A stretch of 64,000 nt of DNA from Flavobacterium sp. (GCF_027531905.1 NZ_JAPZSU010000008.1:88793-152792); one strand, 5' to 3'. Positions 35,095 to 44,676 are shown, counted from the first letter of the stretch. The notes: a model not told the origin generated them from the sequence alone. Program-made: numbers and translations.

Positions 35095-35134
35095 CTTTTT
35101 TTCAGGAAACGGCGGTTATCCCAAAAAATGGAAA

Positions 35135-35142
35135 TACCTTTG
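35135..35142 (+). promoter_or_regulatory. -7 element of the following small gene
   Basis: TACCTTTG followed by C matches TAnnTTTG, 32 bp before the ATG. Confidence 0.45.
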
Positions 35143-35174
35143 CGCTTTAGTTATAATTAAAACATTCTTTTCAG

Positions 35175-35615
35175 ATGAAAATAAATTTAAAAAGCGGGAT
35201 TGAGCAGCTTTTGTTCGGGATGAAACAAAATGATGTGACCGCCATTTATGGTAAGCCAGACCGTAATTACAAAGACGAAGATGATAACGTGATTTTGGTG
35301 TACAACAAATTGAAAATGCGTTTGACTTTTTATCAAGAAGAAGAGTTGAGATTGGGCTATATCGTGGCTTCGAGTCCAAAATTAGAATTGTTTGGTAATT
35401 TGATTATTGATAAACCAATTGCATCGGTTAAAAAAGACTTGGCTGCAAAAGGAATAACCAAATTCACTCAAGAAGAATTTGATACTTTTGAAAATTACTT
35501 TAACGAAGAGAATTGGTTTATTCTTCAAACCGAATTTGAAGAAGTAGTAAAGTTTGAGATTGGTGCGATTATCAATCAAAAAGACGAATTTGACTGGAAA
35601 TTTGGAAAGAAATAA
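35175..35615 (+). CDS. conserved hypothetical protein
   Basis: The product has 146 residues, no signal peptide. The first part (GIEQLLFGMKQNDVTAIYGKPD) has the look of a SmpA/OmlA-like N-terminal helix and strand; the rest (VILVYNKLKMRLTFYQEEEL, LGYIVASSPKLELFG) is alternating strands. A role is not assigned. A strong terminator follows the stop codon. Confidence 0.6.
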   Translation: MKINLKSGIEQLLFGMKQNDVTAIYGKPDRNYKDEDDNVILVYNKLKMRLTFYQEEELRLGYIVASSPKLELFGNLIIDKPIASVKKDLAAKGITKFTQEEFDTFENYFNEENWFILQTEFEEVVKFEIGAIINQKDEFDWKFGKK

Positions 35616-35630
35616 GCCTTTTTAAAGCAT

Positions 35631-35669
35631 AAAAAAAACCGATAACATTCATTTGTTATCGGTTTTTTT
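35631..35669 (+). terminator. rho-independent terminator
   Basis: AAAACCGATAAC pairs perfectly with GTTATCGGTTTT around a 7-nt loop, with T-run after and A-run before. It is bidirectional in layout and separates two convergent genes. Confidence 0.92.
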
Positions 35670-35687
35670 GTTTTGTCCCAAAAAGAA

Positions 35688-36902
35688 TTACTTCGTTTCT
35701 GGTTTTTTATCCATTATTTCTAATTCGAATACAAGATTAGCATTAGGTGGAATTACTCCGCCCGCGCCTCTTTCGCCATAGCACAAATTAGATGGCATAA
35801 TAGCAATCATTTTTTCTCCTACATTTAACAAGCTTAACGCTTCAATAAATCCAGGAATCATTCCTTCTTTTTTACCAGCTACGAACGGGAAAGGTTGGTA
35901 GCCATTTTGAGCGGCACGGTTCGCATCGAATTTTCCGTAGGCTTTGTTTACCTCTTCGTAGCTACTGTCAAACATATTTCCATCTTCAAAATAACCGGCG
36001 TAGTGAAAGTAAATGGTCGCCCCATCAACAGGTTTTACATCGCTTCCTTTTTGAATAACCTGATAGATTACTCCGGAAGGCGTTTTTGTTCCTGATGCTC
36101 TAACTGAGTTTATGTAATCGGCTTTAGCTTTTATAACTGGACCAAATTTTGCTTCATAGGCTTTTTTGGCTTCGGCTTCTAAAGCGGCTTTTTTAGCTTT
36201 GTTTTCGGCATCAATAGCGGCTTGCTTTTTGGCATCCTCTGCTTTATTGGCATAATAGTCTGTGAAAACTTTAGCAGCATTGAATTTTTTAGCCAAAGCG
36301 CCTTTGCGTGTAATGGTAACCTTAGTAATCACATCGTTTTGTTCAATGGCATTTACCACATTCATTCCTTCGGTTACGTGACCAAACACAGTGTGTTTTC
36401 CGTCTAGCCAAGGCGTGTCTTTGTGTGTAATAAAGAATTGGCTTCCGTTGGTAGCGGGACCAGAATTCGCCATAGATAAAATTCCGCCTTTGTCGTGTTT
36501 CAAATCGGTGAATTCGTCTTTGAATTTGTAGCCAGGATCTCCTGAACCATTACCTTCCGGGTCACCACCTTGAATCATAAAGTCTTTGATTACTCGGTGG
36601 AATTTTAATCCGTCATAAAATGGTTTTCCTTTTAATTTTTCTTTGTTTACATAAGGGTTAGTTCCTTCTGCTAAACTTACAAAATTAGCTACAGTAACCG
36701 GAGTTTTTTGAAATTCAAGCGCCAAAACAATGGTTCCTTTATTGGTTTCGATGGTAGCAAATAATCCTTCTCCAGGTGCAACTTTTGTTGGATTAACAGC
36801 GGCTTTCGCTGCTGGTTTTTTAGCAGGAGTGGCTACTTTTTTTACTTGTGCATTGATGCTTACTATCCCGAAGAATAATAAAAAAAACAATTTTGATTTC
36901 AT
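35688..36902 (-). CDS. cyclophilin-FKBP fusion peptidyl-prolyl isomerase (copy 1)
   Basis: The product has 404 residues. A signal peptide (INAQ) and a basic Lys/Ala/Pro tail precede a cyclophilin domain (about 45-200; [42 protein letters not shown]). An Ala/Lys-rich helical linker (about 205-275) leads to an FKBP domain (about 280-400; [41 protein letters not shown]). Both domains keep the core catalytic residues. It catalyses proline isomerisation in the periplasm or outer envelope. It is the last gene in a minus-strand row with a paralogue, gldI and an NrnA-like phosphatase. Confidence 0.9.
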   Translation of the reverse strand: MKSKLFFLLFFGIVSINAQVKKVATPAKKPAAKAAVNPTKVAPGEGLFATIETNKGTIVLALEFQKTPVTVANFVSLAEGTNPYVNKEKLKGKPFYDGLKFHRVIKDFMIQGGDPEGNGSGDPGYKFKDEFTDLKHDKGGILSMANSGPATNGSQFFITHKDTPWLDGKHTVFGHVTEGMNVVNAIEQNDVITKVTITRKGALAKKFNAAKVFTDYYANKAEDAKKQAAIDAENKAKKAALEAEAKKAYEAKFGPVIKAKADYINSVRASGTKTPSGVIYQVIQKGSDVKPVDGATIYFHYAGYFEDGNMFDSSYEEVNKAYGKFDANRAAQNGYQPFPFVAGKKEGMIPGFIEALSLLNVGEKMIAIMPSNLCYGERGAGGVIPPNANLVFELEIMDKKPETK

Positions 36903-36924
36903 TTGTATTGCTGGTTTTTTAATT

Positions 36925-37015
36925 AGTTTTAAGTTCTTAGTAATTAGTCCTTAGTTTTTAGTCCTTAGTTTTTAGTCCGTAGTACTTAGCTGTTGTAAAT
37001 AGTGCTTAGTAATAG
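36925..37015. repeat. TTAGTCCTTAGTTTT short tandem units
   Basis: Within the 153-bp gap between the two isomerase genes, TAGTCCTTAGTTTT occurs about three times. Related words (CTAAGGACTAAAAACTG) recur at 55235-55260 beside a terminator, so this is a dispersed low-complexity motif. Confidence 0.5.
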
Positions 37016-37055
37016 CTAATTACTAATCACTATGGACTAGACTATTCACTAAATA

Positions 37056-38162
37056 CTACATTTTCTCTAATAATTCAATTTCGAAAATAATGTTAGCATT
37101 TGGTGGTATTGGTCCTACACCTTGAGCACCATAGCCTAAATTAGATGGAATGAAAATGGTAGCTTTTTCACCAAATTTTAATTTTTCAATTCCTTCGATA
37201 AATCCGGGAATCAAACCGTCTTTTTTACCATATTCAAAAGGAATTGGTAAGTATTGTTTGGCTGCGGCACGAGCGGCATCAAATTTTCCGAAAGTTTTTG
37301 AAACACTTTCAATGCTACTATCAAATAAAGTTCCGTTTTCTAAAAATCCAGCATAGTGAATATATACATTAGCACCAACAGCAGGTTTTTTACCATTACT
37401 TTTTTGAGTGATTACGTATTCTAAACCTGTATTGGTTTTGGTAGCTTTTGCTTTCAAGGCTTTGAAATCAGCTACTTTTTGGTCTTGTACGGCTTTGAAT
37501 TTTGCATTATAAGCGTCTAATTCGGCTTGTAATTTTTTCTGATTTTCAGCTTCAACAATATAATAATCGTGGAATGTTTTTACAGCATCGAATTTTTTTG
37601 CAGCTTCACCATTTCTGATAATGGTCACTTTTTTCATAAAGTCACCTTGCTTGATTTGGTTAACCACTTCCATTCCGTTGCCTACAACTTGACCGAAAAT
37701 AGTGTGTTTTCCGTCTAACCAAGGCGTTTCTAAATGCGTAATGAAAAATTGGCTACTATTGGTTGTTGGTCCATTATTGGCCATTGCCAAAACACCACCT
37801 TTGTCAAATCTAAACTCACAAAATTCATCTTTGAATTTGTATCCTGCATCACCAGAACCTGTTCCAAGAGGGTCTCCAGTTTGAATCATAAAATCTTCGA
37901 TAACACGGTGGAATTTTAAACCATCATAATACGGGCGATTTTTCAAATTGGGGTCGGTAATGAATTCATTGGTTCCTTCGGCTAGTGTTACAAAATTAGC
38001 TACCGTTACTGGAGCTTTATCATACGCTAGTTGTAAGATGATATCACCTTTGTTGGTTTCAATTTTGGCGTATAAACCATCAGGCAAATCGTTTTTTTCT
38101 TCATTTTTACAAGAGAAGAAAGTCGTTAAGGCTAGTAATCCAAGAACAATTCTTTTTTTCAT
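37056..38162 (-). CDS. cyclophilin-FKBP fusion peptidyl-prolyl isomerase (copy 2), lipoprotein
   Basis: The product has 368 residues. It begins with a lipoprotein signal (TTFFSC, Cys about 18), then a cyclophilin domain (about 30-200; [42 protein letters not shown]), a helical linker and a C-terminal FKBP domain (about 240-368; GANVYIHYAGFLENGTLFDSS, GYGAQGVGPIPPNANI). Layout and sequence closely match the neighbouring copy, so the two arose by tandem duplication. The lipobox would place it at a membrane, unlike copy 1. It lies 26 bp downstream of gldI on the same strand, suggesting one transcript. Confidence 0.9.
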   Translation of the reverse strand: MKKRIVLGLLALTTFFSCKNEEKNDLPDGLYAKIETNKGDIILQLAYDKAPVTVANFVTLAEGTNEFITDPNLKNRPYYDGLKFHRVIEDFMIQTGDPLGTGSGDAGYKFKDEFCEFRFDKGGVLAMANNGPTTNSSQFFITHLETPWLDGKHTIFGQVVGNGMEVVNQIKQGDFMKKVTIIRNGEAAKKFDAVKTFHDYYIVEAENQKKLQAELDAYNAKFKAVQDQKVADFKALKAKATKTNTGLEYVITQKSNGKKPAVGANVYIHYAGFLENGTLFDSSIESVSKTFGKFDAARAAAKQYLPIPFEYGKKDGLIPGFIEGIEKLKFGEKATIFIPSNLGYGAQGVGPIPPNANIIFEIELLEKM

Positions 38163-38188
38163 TTTAATAAATTGATTTTATGTTTTTT

Positions 38189-38818
38189 TTATTGATTTAG
38201 AGTATCTTTTGCAATCGTTTGTTGTTTCAATAAAGCTTTGGCTCTAAGCATTTCTTGTTTTTTTAGTTCGGCTTCGGGCATAAAATTTCGTAAAGTCACG
38301 GTGCACAATAGTGGGATGTTAGTGCCGATTTTTTTATTATCACCGTGGTAGCCGTATCCCATATGTGAAGGCAATAAGAATACAAAAGTTTCTTTTTTAC
38401 GCATCAATTTTATACCATCTCTTAGTCCCATCATAATGTTTTGTTTGTCCACATAATAGGTTTGAGGCTGTGTTTCTTCCTTGGTGTAAATTATGTTTCC
38501 TTTCAAATCTTTTACTTCGTAGTCGTAAAAAGCTACATCTCCTTTCTTAGGAGTAAGCGTATCTAAAGTATTTCTTTTCGAAAAATGGTACCAATATCCT
38601 TTTTTGGAAGCCAAGAATTCTATTCCAGCATTTTTTTTGATAACCGCTTGAATTCGGTCTTCTTCTGAAGCTACTAGTTTTTTATTTCTTTCAATCGATT
38701 TTTTCATAAAACTTCCTGAAGCTTGCGAAAGCGGTCTGCGGGCTTCTTGGTTTTGTTGACAACTCCAAAGAAAGCAAGCGAATAAAACGACTAAAAGACT
38801 GTTTTTTGTACTGTTCAT
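38189..38818 (-). CDS. gldI: gliding-motility peptidyl-prolyl isomerase GldI
   Basis: The product has 209 residues. A lipoprotein signal (VLFACFLWSC) is followed by QQNQEARRPLSQASG, then the FKBP fold (GYWYHFSKRNTLDTLTPKKGD, EVKDLKGNIIYTKEE, LLPSHMGYGYHGDNKKIG, NIPLLCTVTL). This is the GldI pattern of gliding bacteria, a lipoprotein needed for gliding and linked to type IX secretion in F. johnsoniae. The ATG complementary to 38816-38818 was chosen; a start 36 bp upstream would overlap the stop of the phosphatase gene. The gap to the upstream gene is only 4 bp. Confidence 0.9.
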   Translation of the reverse strand: MNSTKNSLLVVLFACFLWSCQQNQEARRPLSQASGSFMKKSIERNKKLVASEEDRIQAVIKKNAGIEFLASKKGYWYHFSKRNTLDTLTPKKGDVAFYDYEVKDLKGNIIYTKEETQPQTYYVDKQNIMMGLRDGIKLMRKKETFVFLLPSHMGYGYHGDNKKIGTNIPLLCTVTLRNFMPEAELKKQEMLRAKALLKQQTIAKDTLNQ

Positions 38819-38822
38819 ACGA

Positions 38823-39827
38823 TTATAGATTAAGTTGATGTACCAATTCTTCAAATTTAGCTACAGTAGCACTGAGCGATTCCTCAGATTTTCCTCCTGC
38901 GGCATTGATGTGGCCTCCGCCATTAAAATGGTTTCTAGCAAATTCATTGACATCAAAATCACCTTGAGAACGGAAAGAAATTTTGATGATTTTTTCTTCT
39001 TGATTTTCAATAAAAATAGCCGAAAATACAATTCCTTTGATGCTCAATCCATAATTGACAATGCCTTCGGTGTCGCCTTTTACAAATTGAAATTCATTCA
39101 ATTCGGCTTGTGTAAGGGTAATATAAGAAGTTTGTTTCTCCGGAATCAATTGCATATTCTGCAAAGCTCTTCCCAATAGTTGCAAACGATTATAAGAACT
39201 ATTATCAAAAAGCAAAGTTGGAATAACAGTATTTTCTACTCCCAAATCAATCAAATCGGCCACAATTCGATGCGTGTTTCCAGTAGTTTTTGGAAAACGA
39301 AAAGAGCCTGAATCAGTCAAAATACCTGTGTAGATGCAAGTTGCAATAGTTTTATCAATGCTTGATTTTTGACCTAAATAGGTAATGAAGTTGTAAATCA
39401 TTTCGCAAGTAGAACCAAATTGCGTATCCGAATACATTACAGCGGCATAGTCATCAGGTTTTTGATGATGGTCAATCATAATGAATGGAACGGTCAGTGT
39501 TTTCAAAACCGTTTCCATTTCGCCTGTACGATGTAAAGCGTTAAAGTCTAAAGTAAAAACTAGTTCCGCATCATTTAAAATGGCAGTACATTTTTCTCTT
39601 TCTTTTTCGTAAACTTCTACCTTTTCAGAACCCGGCAACCAAGCCAGAAAGTCTGGAAATTCATTGGGAGCCATCACAACCGGTTGGTGGTTGTTTTTAA
39701 GTAGAAAATGATACAGCGCCAAAGTAGAACCCATAGCATCGCCGTCTGGCCCTCGGTGCGGAATAATGGCAATTTTTTTTGGTGTTGCTAATAACTCTTG
39801 AACGGCTTGAATATCTTGTATTGTCAT
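38823..39827 (-). CDS. DHH phosphoesterase (NrnA-like oligoribonuclease / pAp phosphatase)
   Basis: The product has 334 residues. The DHH family motifs are present: IIPHRGPDGDAMGSTLALY at the N-terminus, DFNALHRTG, the core DHHQKPDDYA, and the C-terminal DHHA1 block with NHFNGGGHINAAGGKS. NrnA-type enzymes degrade short RNA and dephosphorylate pAp. It is cytoplasmic, lies 4 bp upstream of gldI on the same strand, and is likely the first gene of a four-gene transcript. No clear promoter of the TAnnTTTG type was identified before it. Confidence 0.9.
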   Translation of the reverse strand: MTIQDIQAVQELLATPKKIAIIPHRGPDGDAMGSTLALYHFLLKNNHQPVVMAPNEFPDFLAWLPGSEKVEVYEKEREKCTAILNDAELVFTLDFNALHRTGEMETVLKTLTVPFIMIDHHQKPDDYAAVMYSDTQFGSTCEMIYNFITYLGQKSSIDKTIATCIYTGILTDSGSFRFPKTTGNTHRIVADLIDLGVENTVIPTLLFDNSSYNRLQLLGRALQNMQLIPEKQTSYITLTQAELNEFQFVKGDTEGIVNYGLSIKGIVFSAIFIENQEEKIIKISFRSQGDFDVNEFARNHFNGGGHINAAGGKSEESLSATVAKFEELVHQLNL

Positions 39828-39998
39828 TCGTAATTTTGATTTTTTTAAAGAACACCAATTAACTGCTTCGCCTTTTCAATTTTGACCAGATTGTTTAGTT
39901 ATTGGTGATGCACTTCATTAGAGGTTATGTTCATTTCATAAGTTGCGAAATTACATTTTTTTATCTAATGTAAAAATCATTAAGAGTTATTTGGGATT

Positions 39999-41252
39999 TT
40001 AAAGAAAGGGAAGTTTTCTTCTAATGCTCTCATACAAAACTGCCTTTGGCCCTTTTACAATTTGCGATTTATAAATCCCTACTGCTCCTGAACAAAAATA
40101 GGCAATGATACACGCCAAAGCTATGTAAGCGCCACTTTCTAAACCAAAAAGCTCTATTCCCATTAAGCTACAAGCAATAGGCGTGTGTGTAGCACCAGAA
40201 AAAACAGCCACAAATCCCATTCCTGCCAAAAGTGCAATAGGCATCGGAACAACCAGTGACAAAGCACTTCCTAAAGTAGCGCCCACAAAAAACAAAGGCG
40301 TAACTTCTCCTCCTTTAAAGCCAGCACCTAAGGTAAAACCAGTAAATAGAATTTTCAATAAAAAAGCATACCATGGATTTGCAGTACTAAAAGCGTCAAC
40401 AATCACTGGTACTCCTAATCCAATATAAGGTTGTACCGAAAAATTGAAAATCACCAAAGCCAAAATACAACCGCCTACCAAAGGTCGAAAAGGCGCGTAA
40501 GCAATCGTTCTGCTAAATAAATGACCCCAAAAGTGAGTTGAACGCGAAAAGAGTAGTGCGGCAAGTCCAAAAAGAACACTGGCGAAAACGGTCCAAAAAA
40601 TAGTAGTTAGCGAAAATTCAGGCACAATCGGAATGCTGTAGTGAGTGTGTGCCACCGGCCATAATTCTACAGTATAATAGGCTGCGTAAGCCACTGAAAA
40701 AGATGAAATTACGGTCTTAAAAGTTACTTTTTTAAAACTCAGTACTTCCATAGCAAAGAGCGCACCCGCAATTGGTGTTCCAAAAACAGAAGCAAAACCC
40801 GCACTGATTCCGAGAACCAACATCGTTTTTCGGTCAATAACAGCCCATTTGAACCAGCGTTGCATTCCGTCCGAAATCGCGGCTCCCATTTGTACCGCTG
40901 TACCTTCACGTCCTGCAGAACCTCCAAAAAGATGAGTAAGTAAGGTGGTAATCAAAACCAAAGGCGCCATTCTGAATGGAATAGTTTGTTGTGGTGTGTC
41001 GTATTCTTCCAAAATTAAATTATTGCCCTTAACCACCGATTTTCCATAGTAATGGTACAACAATCCAACAGCAAATCCACCCAAAGGCAAGAATCCAATT
41101 ATCCAGAAGTTAGCTGTCCTTATTTGTGTAACTTTTTCTAAAGCCAACAAAAAAATCGCAGATGCCGACCCAGAAAAAAAGCCTAGCACTACACAAACGA
41201 AAATCCATTGGAGTAGCGTAAGCCCTTTATTTTTTATCGCATCAAAAGTCAT
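39999..41252 (-). CDS. CLC-type channel/transporter
   Basis: The product has 417 residues and about ten TM helices. CLC features are visible: GGSAGREGTAVQMGAAISDG (the GREGP position), GFASVFGTPIAGALFAMEV and GAGFKGGEVTPLFFVGATLG. The canonical GSGIP loop is replaced by a GNNLILEEYD segment and GREGP reads GREGT. These changes argue for a sub-clade that may prefer another anion, perhaps fluoride as in CLC-F; I could not test this. The start complementary to 41250-41252 was chosen because it gives the polar MTFDAIKNKG beginning; a longer form starts 18 bp upstream. Confidence 0.88.
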   Translation of the reverse strand: MTFDAIKNKGLTLLQWIFVCVVLGFFSGSASAIFLLALEKVTQIRTANFWIIGFLPLGGFAVGLLYHYYGKSVVKGNNLILEEYDTPQQTIPFRMAPLVLITTLLTHLFGGSAGREGTAVQMGAAISDGMQRWFKWAVIDRKTMLVLGISAGFASVFGTPIAGALFAMEVLSFKKVTFKTVISSFSVAYAAYYTVELWPVAHTHYSIPIVPEFSLTTIFWTVFASVLFGLAALLFSRSTHFWGHLFSRTIAYAPFRPLVGGCILALVIFNFSVQPYIGLGVPVIVDAFSTANPWYAFLLKILFTGFTLGAGFKGGEVTPLFFVGATLGSALSLVVPMPIALLAGMGFVAVFSGATHTPIACSLMGIELFGLESGAYIALACIIAYFCSGAVGIYKSQIVKGPKAVLYESIRRKLPFL

Positions 41253-41337
41253 AGTGAGAATCAAAAGCATATGATGTTGCTAATGTAAGCATTCAATTTA
41301 AATTTAGAATACTAATCCTTTGTATGAATTTTTTTTA

Positions 41338-41480
41338 AACCACATAGAAACATAGAATTTATAGTTTTTAAAAAGAAAGGAAAAAACGTTTCACTATTCA
41401 CATAGCTCATCTATGTGATAAATAGTGCTATTTCTATTTTTTCTATGTTGATTTGCTTTAATCTATGATTCTATGTGGTT
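41338..41480. repeat. MITE-like inverted-repeat element
   Basis: The 22-bp left end (AACCACATAGAAACATAG..., 41338-41359) pairs with the right end at 41460-41480 with few mismatches. Inside lies a second hairpin (CACTATTCACATAG at 41392-41405 with CTATGTG...AATAGTG at 41411-41427). No gene fits inside. About 143 bp, AT-rich and palindromic at two levels, this resembles a non-autonomous mobile element. No target duplication was confirmed. Confidence 0.65.
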
Positions 41481-41515
41481 ATTTTTTTTATCTGATTTGC
41501 ACCCAACGTGAATAG

Positions 41516-41902
41516 CTATTCAGCAGCAATAGCCGTAAATTCAATTTCGACCAAATATTCTGGTGCGACCAATTGATTAATTCCATAAAAACCAGTCGTA
41601 GGTTTCACCTCTTTAAAGAAAGCCGAGTGTGCTCTCGCCACATCCTCAAAAGTGCTAACATCGGTAGTAAAAATGCGAGTTCGAATCACATCTTTCATCC
41701 CCACATTCAAATCCTCCAAAACTTTTTCAACCCTTTCGAGTATGTTCAGCGTTTGCGCATACGCATCATTTGCCTTCACTTTTTCACCATCCACAATCGC
41801 TACAGTCCCCGAAACTTCTATGATGTTTCCAATGCGAACCGCACGGCAATACCCCATTTTGTCCTCCCATGGTGAACCTGTCAAAATATTTTGTCTTTTC
41901 AT
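41516..41902 (-). CDS. RidA-family protein (possible Arg-less subgroup)
   Basis: The product has 128 residues of the YjgF/YER057c/UK114 family: GYCRAVRIGNIIEVSGTVAI, AQTLNILERVEKVLEDLN, DVIRTRIFTTDV and FEDVARAHSAFF. RidA removes reactive imines made by PLP enzymes. The arginine that binds the substrate carboxylate in true RidA (PARS region) is absent here; the segment reads KPTTGFYGINQLVAPE. It may therefore act on other substrates. A -7-like TAGTTTTG lies upstream (complement of 41943-41950). Confidence 0.85.
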   Translation of the reverse strand: MKRQNILTGSPWEDKMGYCRAVRIGNIIEVSGTVAIVDGEKVKANDAYAQTLNILERVEKVLEDLNVGMKDVIRTRIFTTDVSTFEDVARAHSAFFKEVKPTTGFYGINQLVAPEYLVEIEFTAIAAE

Positions 41903-42309
41903 TTTCCTAATTTAAAATTACTTTTTGGTTATAATAGAACAACAAAACTAGGCAATCATCGTTCAATAAAAAAACGAGAACCATACGTTAAAAGTTACAT
42001 TTGTTTCTTTTTTTGGAGCAGTAACAAAGCGCATTTTTGCCATCATCGTCCCGTGATACGCTATATCTTTGCCGCCGAACCCCGGCAGCAAAGGATGCCG
42101 CTCCTCCCGGGGCTAGCAGGAAATAAAGAGTGTTTTTGAATGCATCTTTCAATATTTATCTAGGAACAACGAGAAAAAAACATAGAAACACCTATTAAAT
42201 GTTAAGATATTTCTAATACTTTAGTATAAAATAAGAAATAAGTTAGTTTTGTAAACAGAAAGGGATTCTTCCTTTGCAATCAATCGAAATTACAAAAGCA
42301 TCTTAGCGA
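41903..42309. other. spacer with copy of the structured element
   Basis: About 400 bases with no supported gene. It holds the RidA -7 element on the left and one full copy of the dispersed element at 42015-42115. The right part is AT-rich. Confidence 0.6.
42015..42115 (+). repeat. dispersed structured element, copy 3
   Basis: Core 42048-42113 (66 nt): outer stem GTCCCG/CGGGGC, constant blocks CGCTATATCT and GGATGCCGCT, and an apical TTTGC...GCAAA hairpin with a GAACC loop. GGAGCAGT and CATCGTCCCG flanks match the copy at 63268. Confidence 0.75.
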
Positions 42310-42984
42310 ATGAAACATTTTCTATTCCTTTTTTTATTCTTGGTTCTGGCATTCAAAGGAAATGCTCAAGCAGAGTTTGGTCCAAAATTCAAACCCATTC
42401 CTCCAGCTAAATTTCCTGCAGCGCCAAAGAAAAAAGTAATTCCACCCGCCGAGCTGCCCAAAATAGAACAACCCAACGTATTTAATTCGCCAGAAAATCC
42501 CAATAAAGCATCAACTTCAATCTCAAAGTCGAACGATGTAGATATGTTTCCCAAAGAGAAATTTATCAATGTGGGTGAGGAGTACTTGAAAAAAATGCAA
42601 AAAGACGTCGACAAAACGTTGAACGAAAATAATATGCCTTTGCTTCGTCGTAATTTCGATTTTGGTCAAATCAATACCAAATCCAAATATGTGATTGTAA
42701 GGGTTCGAGATTATATTTATGTAGATGGTGACTTACTTCGAATATATCAAAATGCAACCATAGTAAGAGAGCAGGTTTTTCTTGGGGACTCTTTTACCGA
42801 TATCAAAATTTTATTAGGCGAAGGCTTTAATAAACTAGATTTCGAGGCGCTCAATACAGGAACCAGTGGAGGTAACACAGCCGAAATCATCATTATCGAT
42901 GACCAGAAAAAAGTGCTTTCTAAAAATTATTGGGACAATTTAGCTACTGGTTTTAAGGGAACTATACTCTTGGTGAAAGAGTAA
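42310..42984 (+). CDS. exported protein with proline-rich N-terminus, unknown
   Basis: The product has 224 residues. A signal peptide ends FKGNAQA. The next 70 residues are Pro/Lys-rich ([29 protein letters not shown]), then a beta-rich domain ([45 protein letters not shown]). The domain is not recognised. It may be an envelope protein with a flexible linker. No operon partner is seen. Confidence 0.6.
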   Translation: MKHFLFLFLFLVLAFKGNAQAEFGPKFKPIPPAKFPAAPKKKVIPPAELPKIEQPNVFNSPENPNKASTSISKSNDVDMFPKEKFINVGEEYLKKMQKDVDKTLNENNMPLLRRNFDFGQINTKSKYVIVRVRDYIYVDGDLLRIYQNATIVREQVFLGDSFTDIKILLGEGFNKLDFEALNTGTSGGNTAEIIIIDDQKKVLSKNYWDNLATGFKGTILLVKE

Positions 42985-43050
42985 GATTTCATTCTTTTCT
43001 GCAAAATAAAAATTTTTCAAATTCAATTTTTCAATTCCGAAATTTAGAAG

Positions 43051-43058
43051 TATTTTTG
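43051..43058 (+). promoter_or_regulatory. -7 element abutting the guaA start codon
   Basis: TATTTTTG followed by C matches TAnnTTTG and lies only 3 bp before the ATG at 43062. If used, the start site would fall on or beside the start codon, giving a leaderless mRNA. The -33 position 19 bp upstream reads TTT. Confidence 0.5.
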
Positions 43059-43061
43059 CGC

Positions 43062-44591
43062 ATGCAACACAACGTACTTATTTTAGATTTCGGATCGCAA
43101 TACACTCAGCTTATTGCGCGAAGAGTTCGAGAATTAAACATATTCTGCGAAATCTTCCCTTACAATCACTTTCCTAGTGATTTATCATCTTACAAAGCAG
43201 TAATTCTTGGCGGAAGTCCATTTTCTGTTCGTTCAGAAGACGCGCCACATCCAGATTTATCTCAAATTAGAGGAAAACTTCCTATGCTTGCCGTATGTTA
43301 CGGAGCACAATATTTAGCGCATTTTAGCGGTGGAGAAGTAGCAGCTTCTAATACTAGAGAATATGGTAGAGCCAATTTGTCTTTCATCAAAGAAAACGAA
43401 ACCTTCTTCGAAGGAGTTTCTGAGAACAGCCAAGTTTGGATGAGCCATAGTGATAGTATCAAAGCATTACCAACCAACGGTGTTAAATTAGCAAGTACTC
43501 ACGATGTAGAATTTGCCGCTTACAAAATTGAAGGCGAAACTACTTATGCTATTCAATACCACCCAGAGGTTTTTCACTCCACAGATGGTTCTAAAATGTT
43601 GGAGAATTTCCTGGTAAAAATTGCTGAAGTTCCTCAAAACTTTACACCAAATGCTTTCGTAGAAGAAATTGTAGCTGAAATGAAAGAGAAAATCGGAAAT
43701 GACAAGGTAGTTCTTGGTCTTTCTGGTGGAGTAGATTCTACTGTAGCTGCGGTATTATTGAATAAAGCAATTGGGAAAAACCTATATTGTATTTTTGTAA
43801 ATAACGGCTTACTTCGTAAAAACGAGTTCCAAAGTGTTTTAGACCAATACGAAGGTATGGGATTAAATGTAAAAGGAGTTGATGCTTCGCAACGTTTTTA
43901 TGATGCCCTAGCTGGAATTACAGACCCAGAATTAAAAAGAAAAGCCATCGGAAATGCTTTTATTGAAGTTTTTGATGATGAGTCACACAAAATAGAAGAC
44001 GTTACTTGGTTAGCGCAAGGAACCATTTATCCTGATGTAATTGAGTCAGTTTCTGTAAAAGGACCTTCTGCCACTATCAAGTCACATCATAATGTGGGTG
44101 GTTTACCAGATTATATGAAACTGAAAATTGTAGAACCTTTGCGTATGCTTTTCAAAGACGAGGTACGTCGAGTAGGAGCTACTTTAGGAATTGATCCAGA
44201 ATTATTAGGAAGACATCCTTTCCCAGGGCCAGGTTTGTCTATCCGTATTTTAGGCGATATTACTTTAGAAAAAGTGCAAATTTTACAAGATGTAGATAAA
44301 GTTTTTATCGACGGTTTAAAATCTTGGGGATTGTATGATAAAGTTTGGCAAGCAGGCGCTATTTTGTTGCCTGTAAATAGTGTTGGTGTGATGGGCGATG
44401 AGCGTACTTACGAAAAAGTGGTAGCGCTTAGAGCGGTTGAATCTACCGATGGTATGACTGCGGATTGGGTACATTTACCATATGAGTTTTTGATGAAAGT
44501 GTCTAACGATATCATCAATAAAGTAAAAGGAGTTAATCGTGTGGTTTACGATATTAGTTCGAAACCGCCTGCCACAATCGAGTGGGAATAA
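43062..44591 (+). CDS. guaA: GMP synthase (glutamine-hydrolysing)
   Basis: The product has 509 residues. It converts XMP to GMP with glutamine and ATP. The class I amidotransferase domain (about 1-185) has the nucleophile Cys in [13 protein letters not shown] and the His-x-Glu in QYHPEVFHS. The ATP-pyrophosphatase domain carries [17 protein letters not shown], and the dimerisation tail ends in [17 protein letters not shown]. The start at 43062 gives [13 protein letters not shown]; an in-frame TTG at 43056 lies within the -7 element. A hairpin terminator follows. Confidence 0.98.
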   Translation: MQHNVLILDFGSQYTQLIARRVRELNIFCEIFPYNHFPSDLSSYKAVILGGSPFSVRSEDAPHPDLSQIRGKLPMLAVCYGAQYLAHFSGGEVAASNTREYGRANLSFIKENETFFEGVSENSQVWMSHSDSIKALPTNGVKLASTHDVEFAAYKIEGETTYAIQYHPEVFHSTDGSKMLENFLVKIAEVPQNFTPNAFVEEIVAEMKEKIGNDKVVLGLSGGVDSTVAAVLLNKAIGKNLYCIFVNNGLLRKNEFQSVLDQYEGMGLNVKGVDASQRFYDALAGITDPELKRKAIGNAFIEVFDDESHKIEDVTWLAQGTIYPDVIESVSVKGPSATIKSHHNVGGLPDYMKLKIVEPLRMLFKDEVRRVGATLGIDPELLGRHPFPGPGLSIRILGDITLEKVQILQDVDKVFIDGLKSWGLYDKVWQAGAILLPVNSVGVMGDERTYEKVVALRAVESTDGMTADWVHLPYEFLMKVSNDIINKVKGVNRVVYDISSKPPATIEWE

Positions 44592-44636
44592 TTGAATATA
44601 TTACTTTTTTTAGAGAAATAGTATTTAATAAAATGG

Positions 44637-44676
44637 AAACGGTATCAGATTTTAAATTAAAATTTGATGCCGTTTT
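44637..44676 (+). terminator. terminator-like hairpin after guaA
   Basis: AAACGGTATCAGATTTTAA pairs with TTAAAATTTGATGCCGTTT (two wobbles or mismatches). It lies about 45 bp after the stop and just before the LysM gene's -7 element. Confidence 0.7.
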
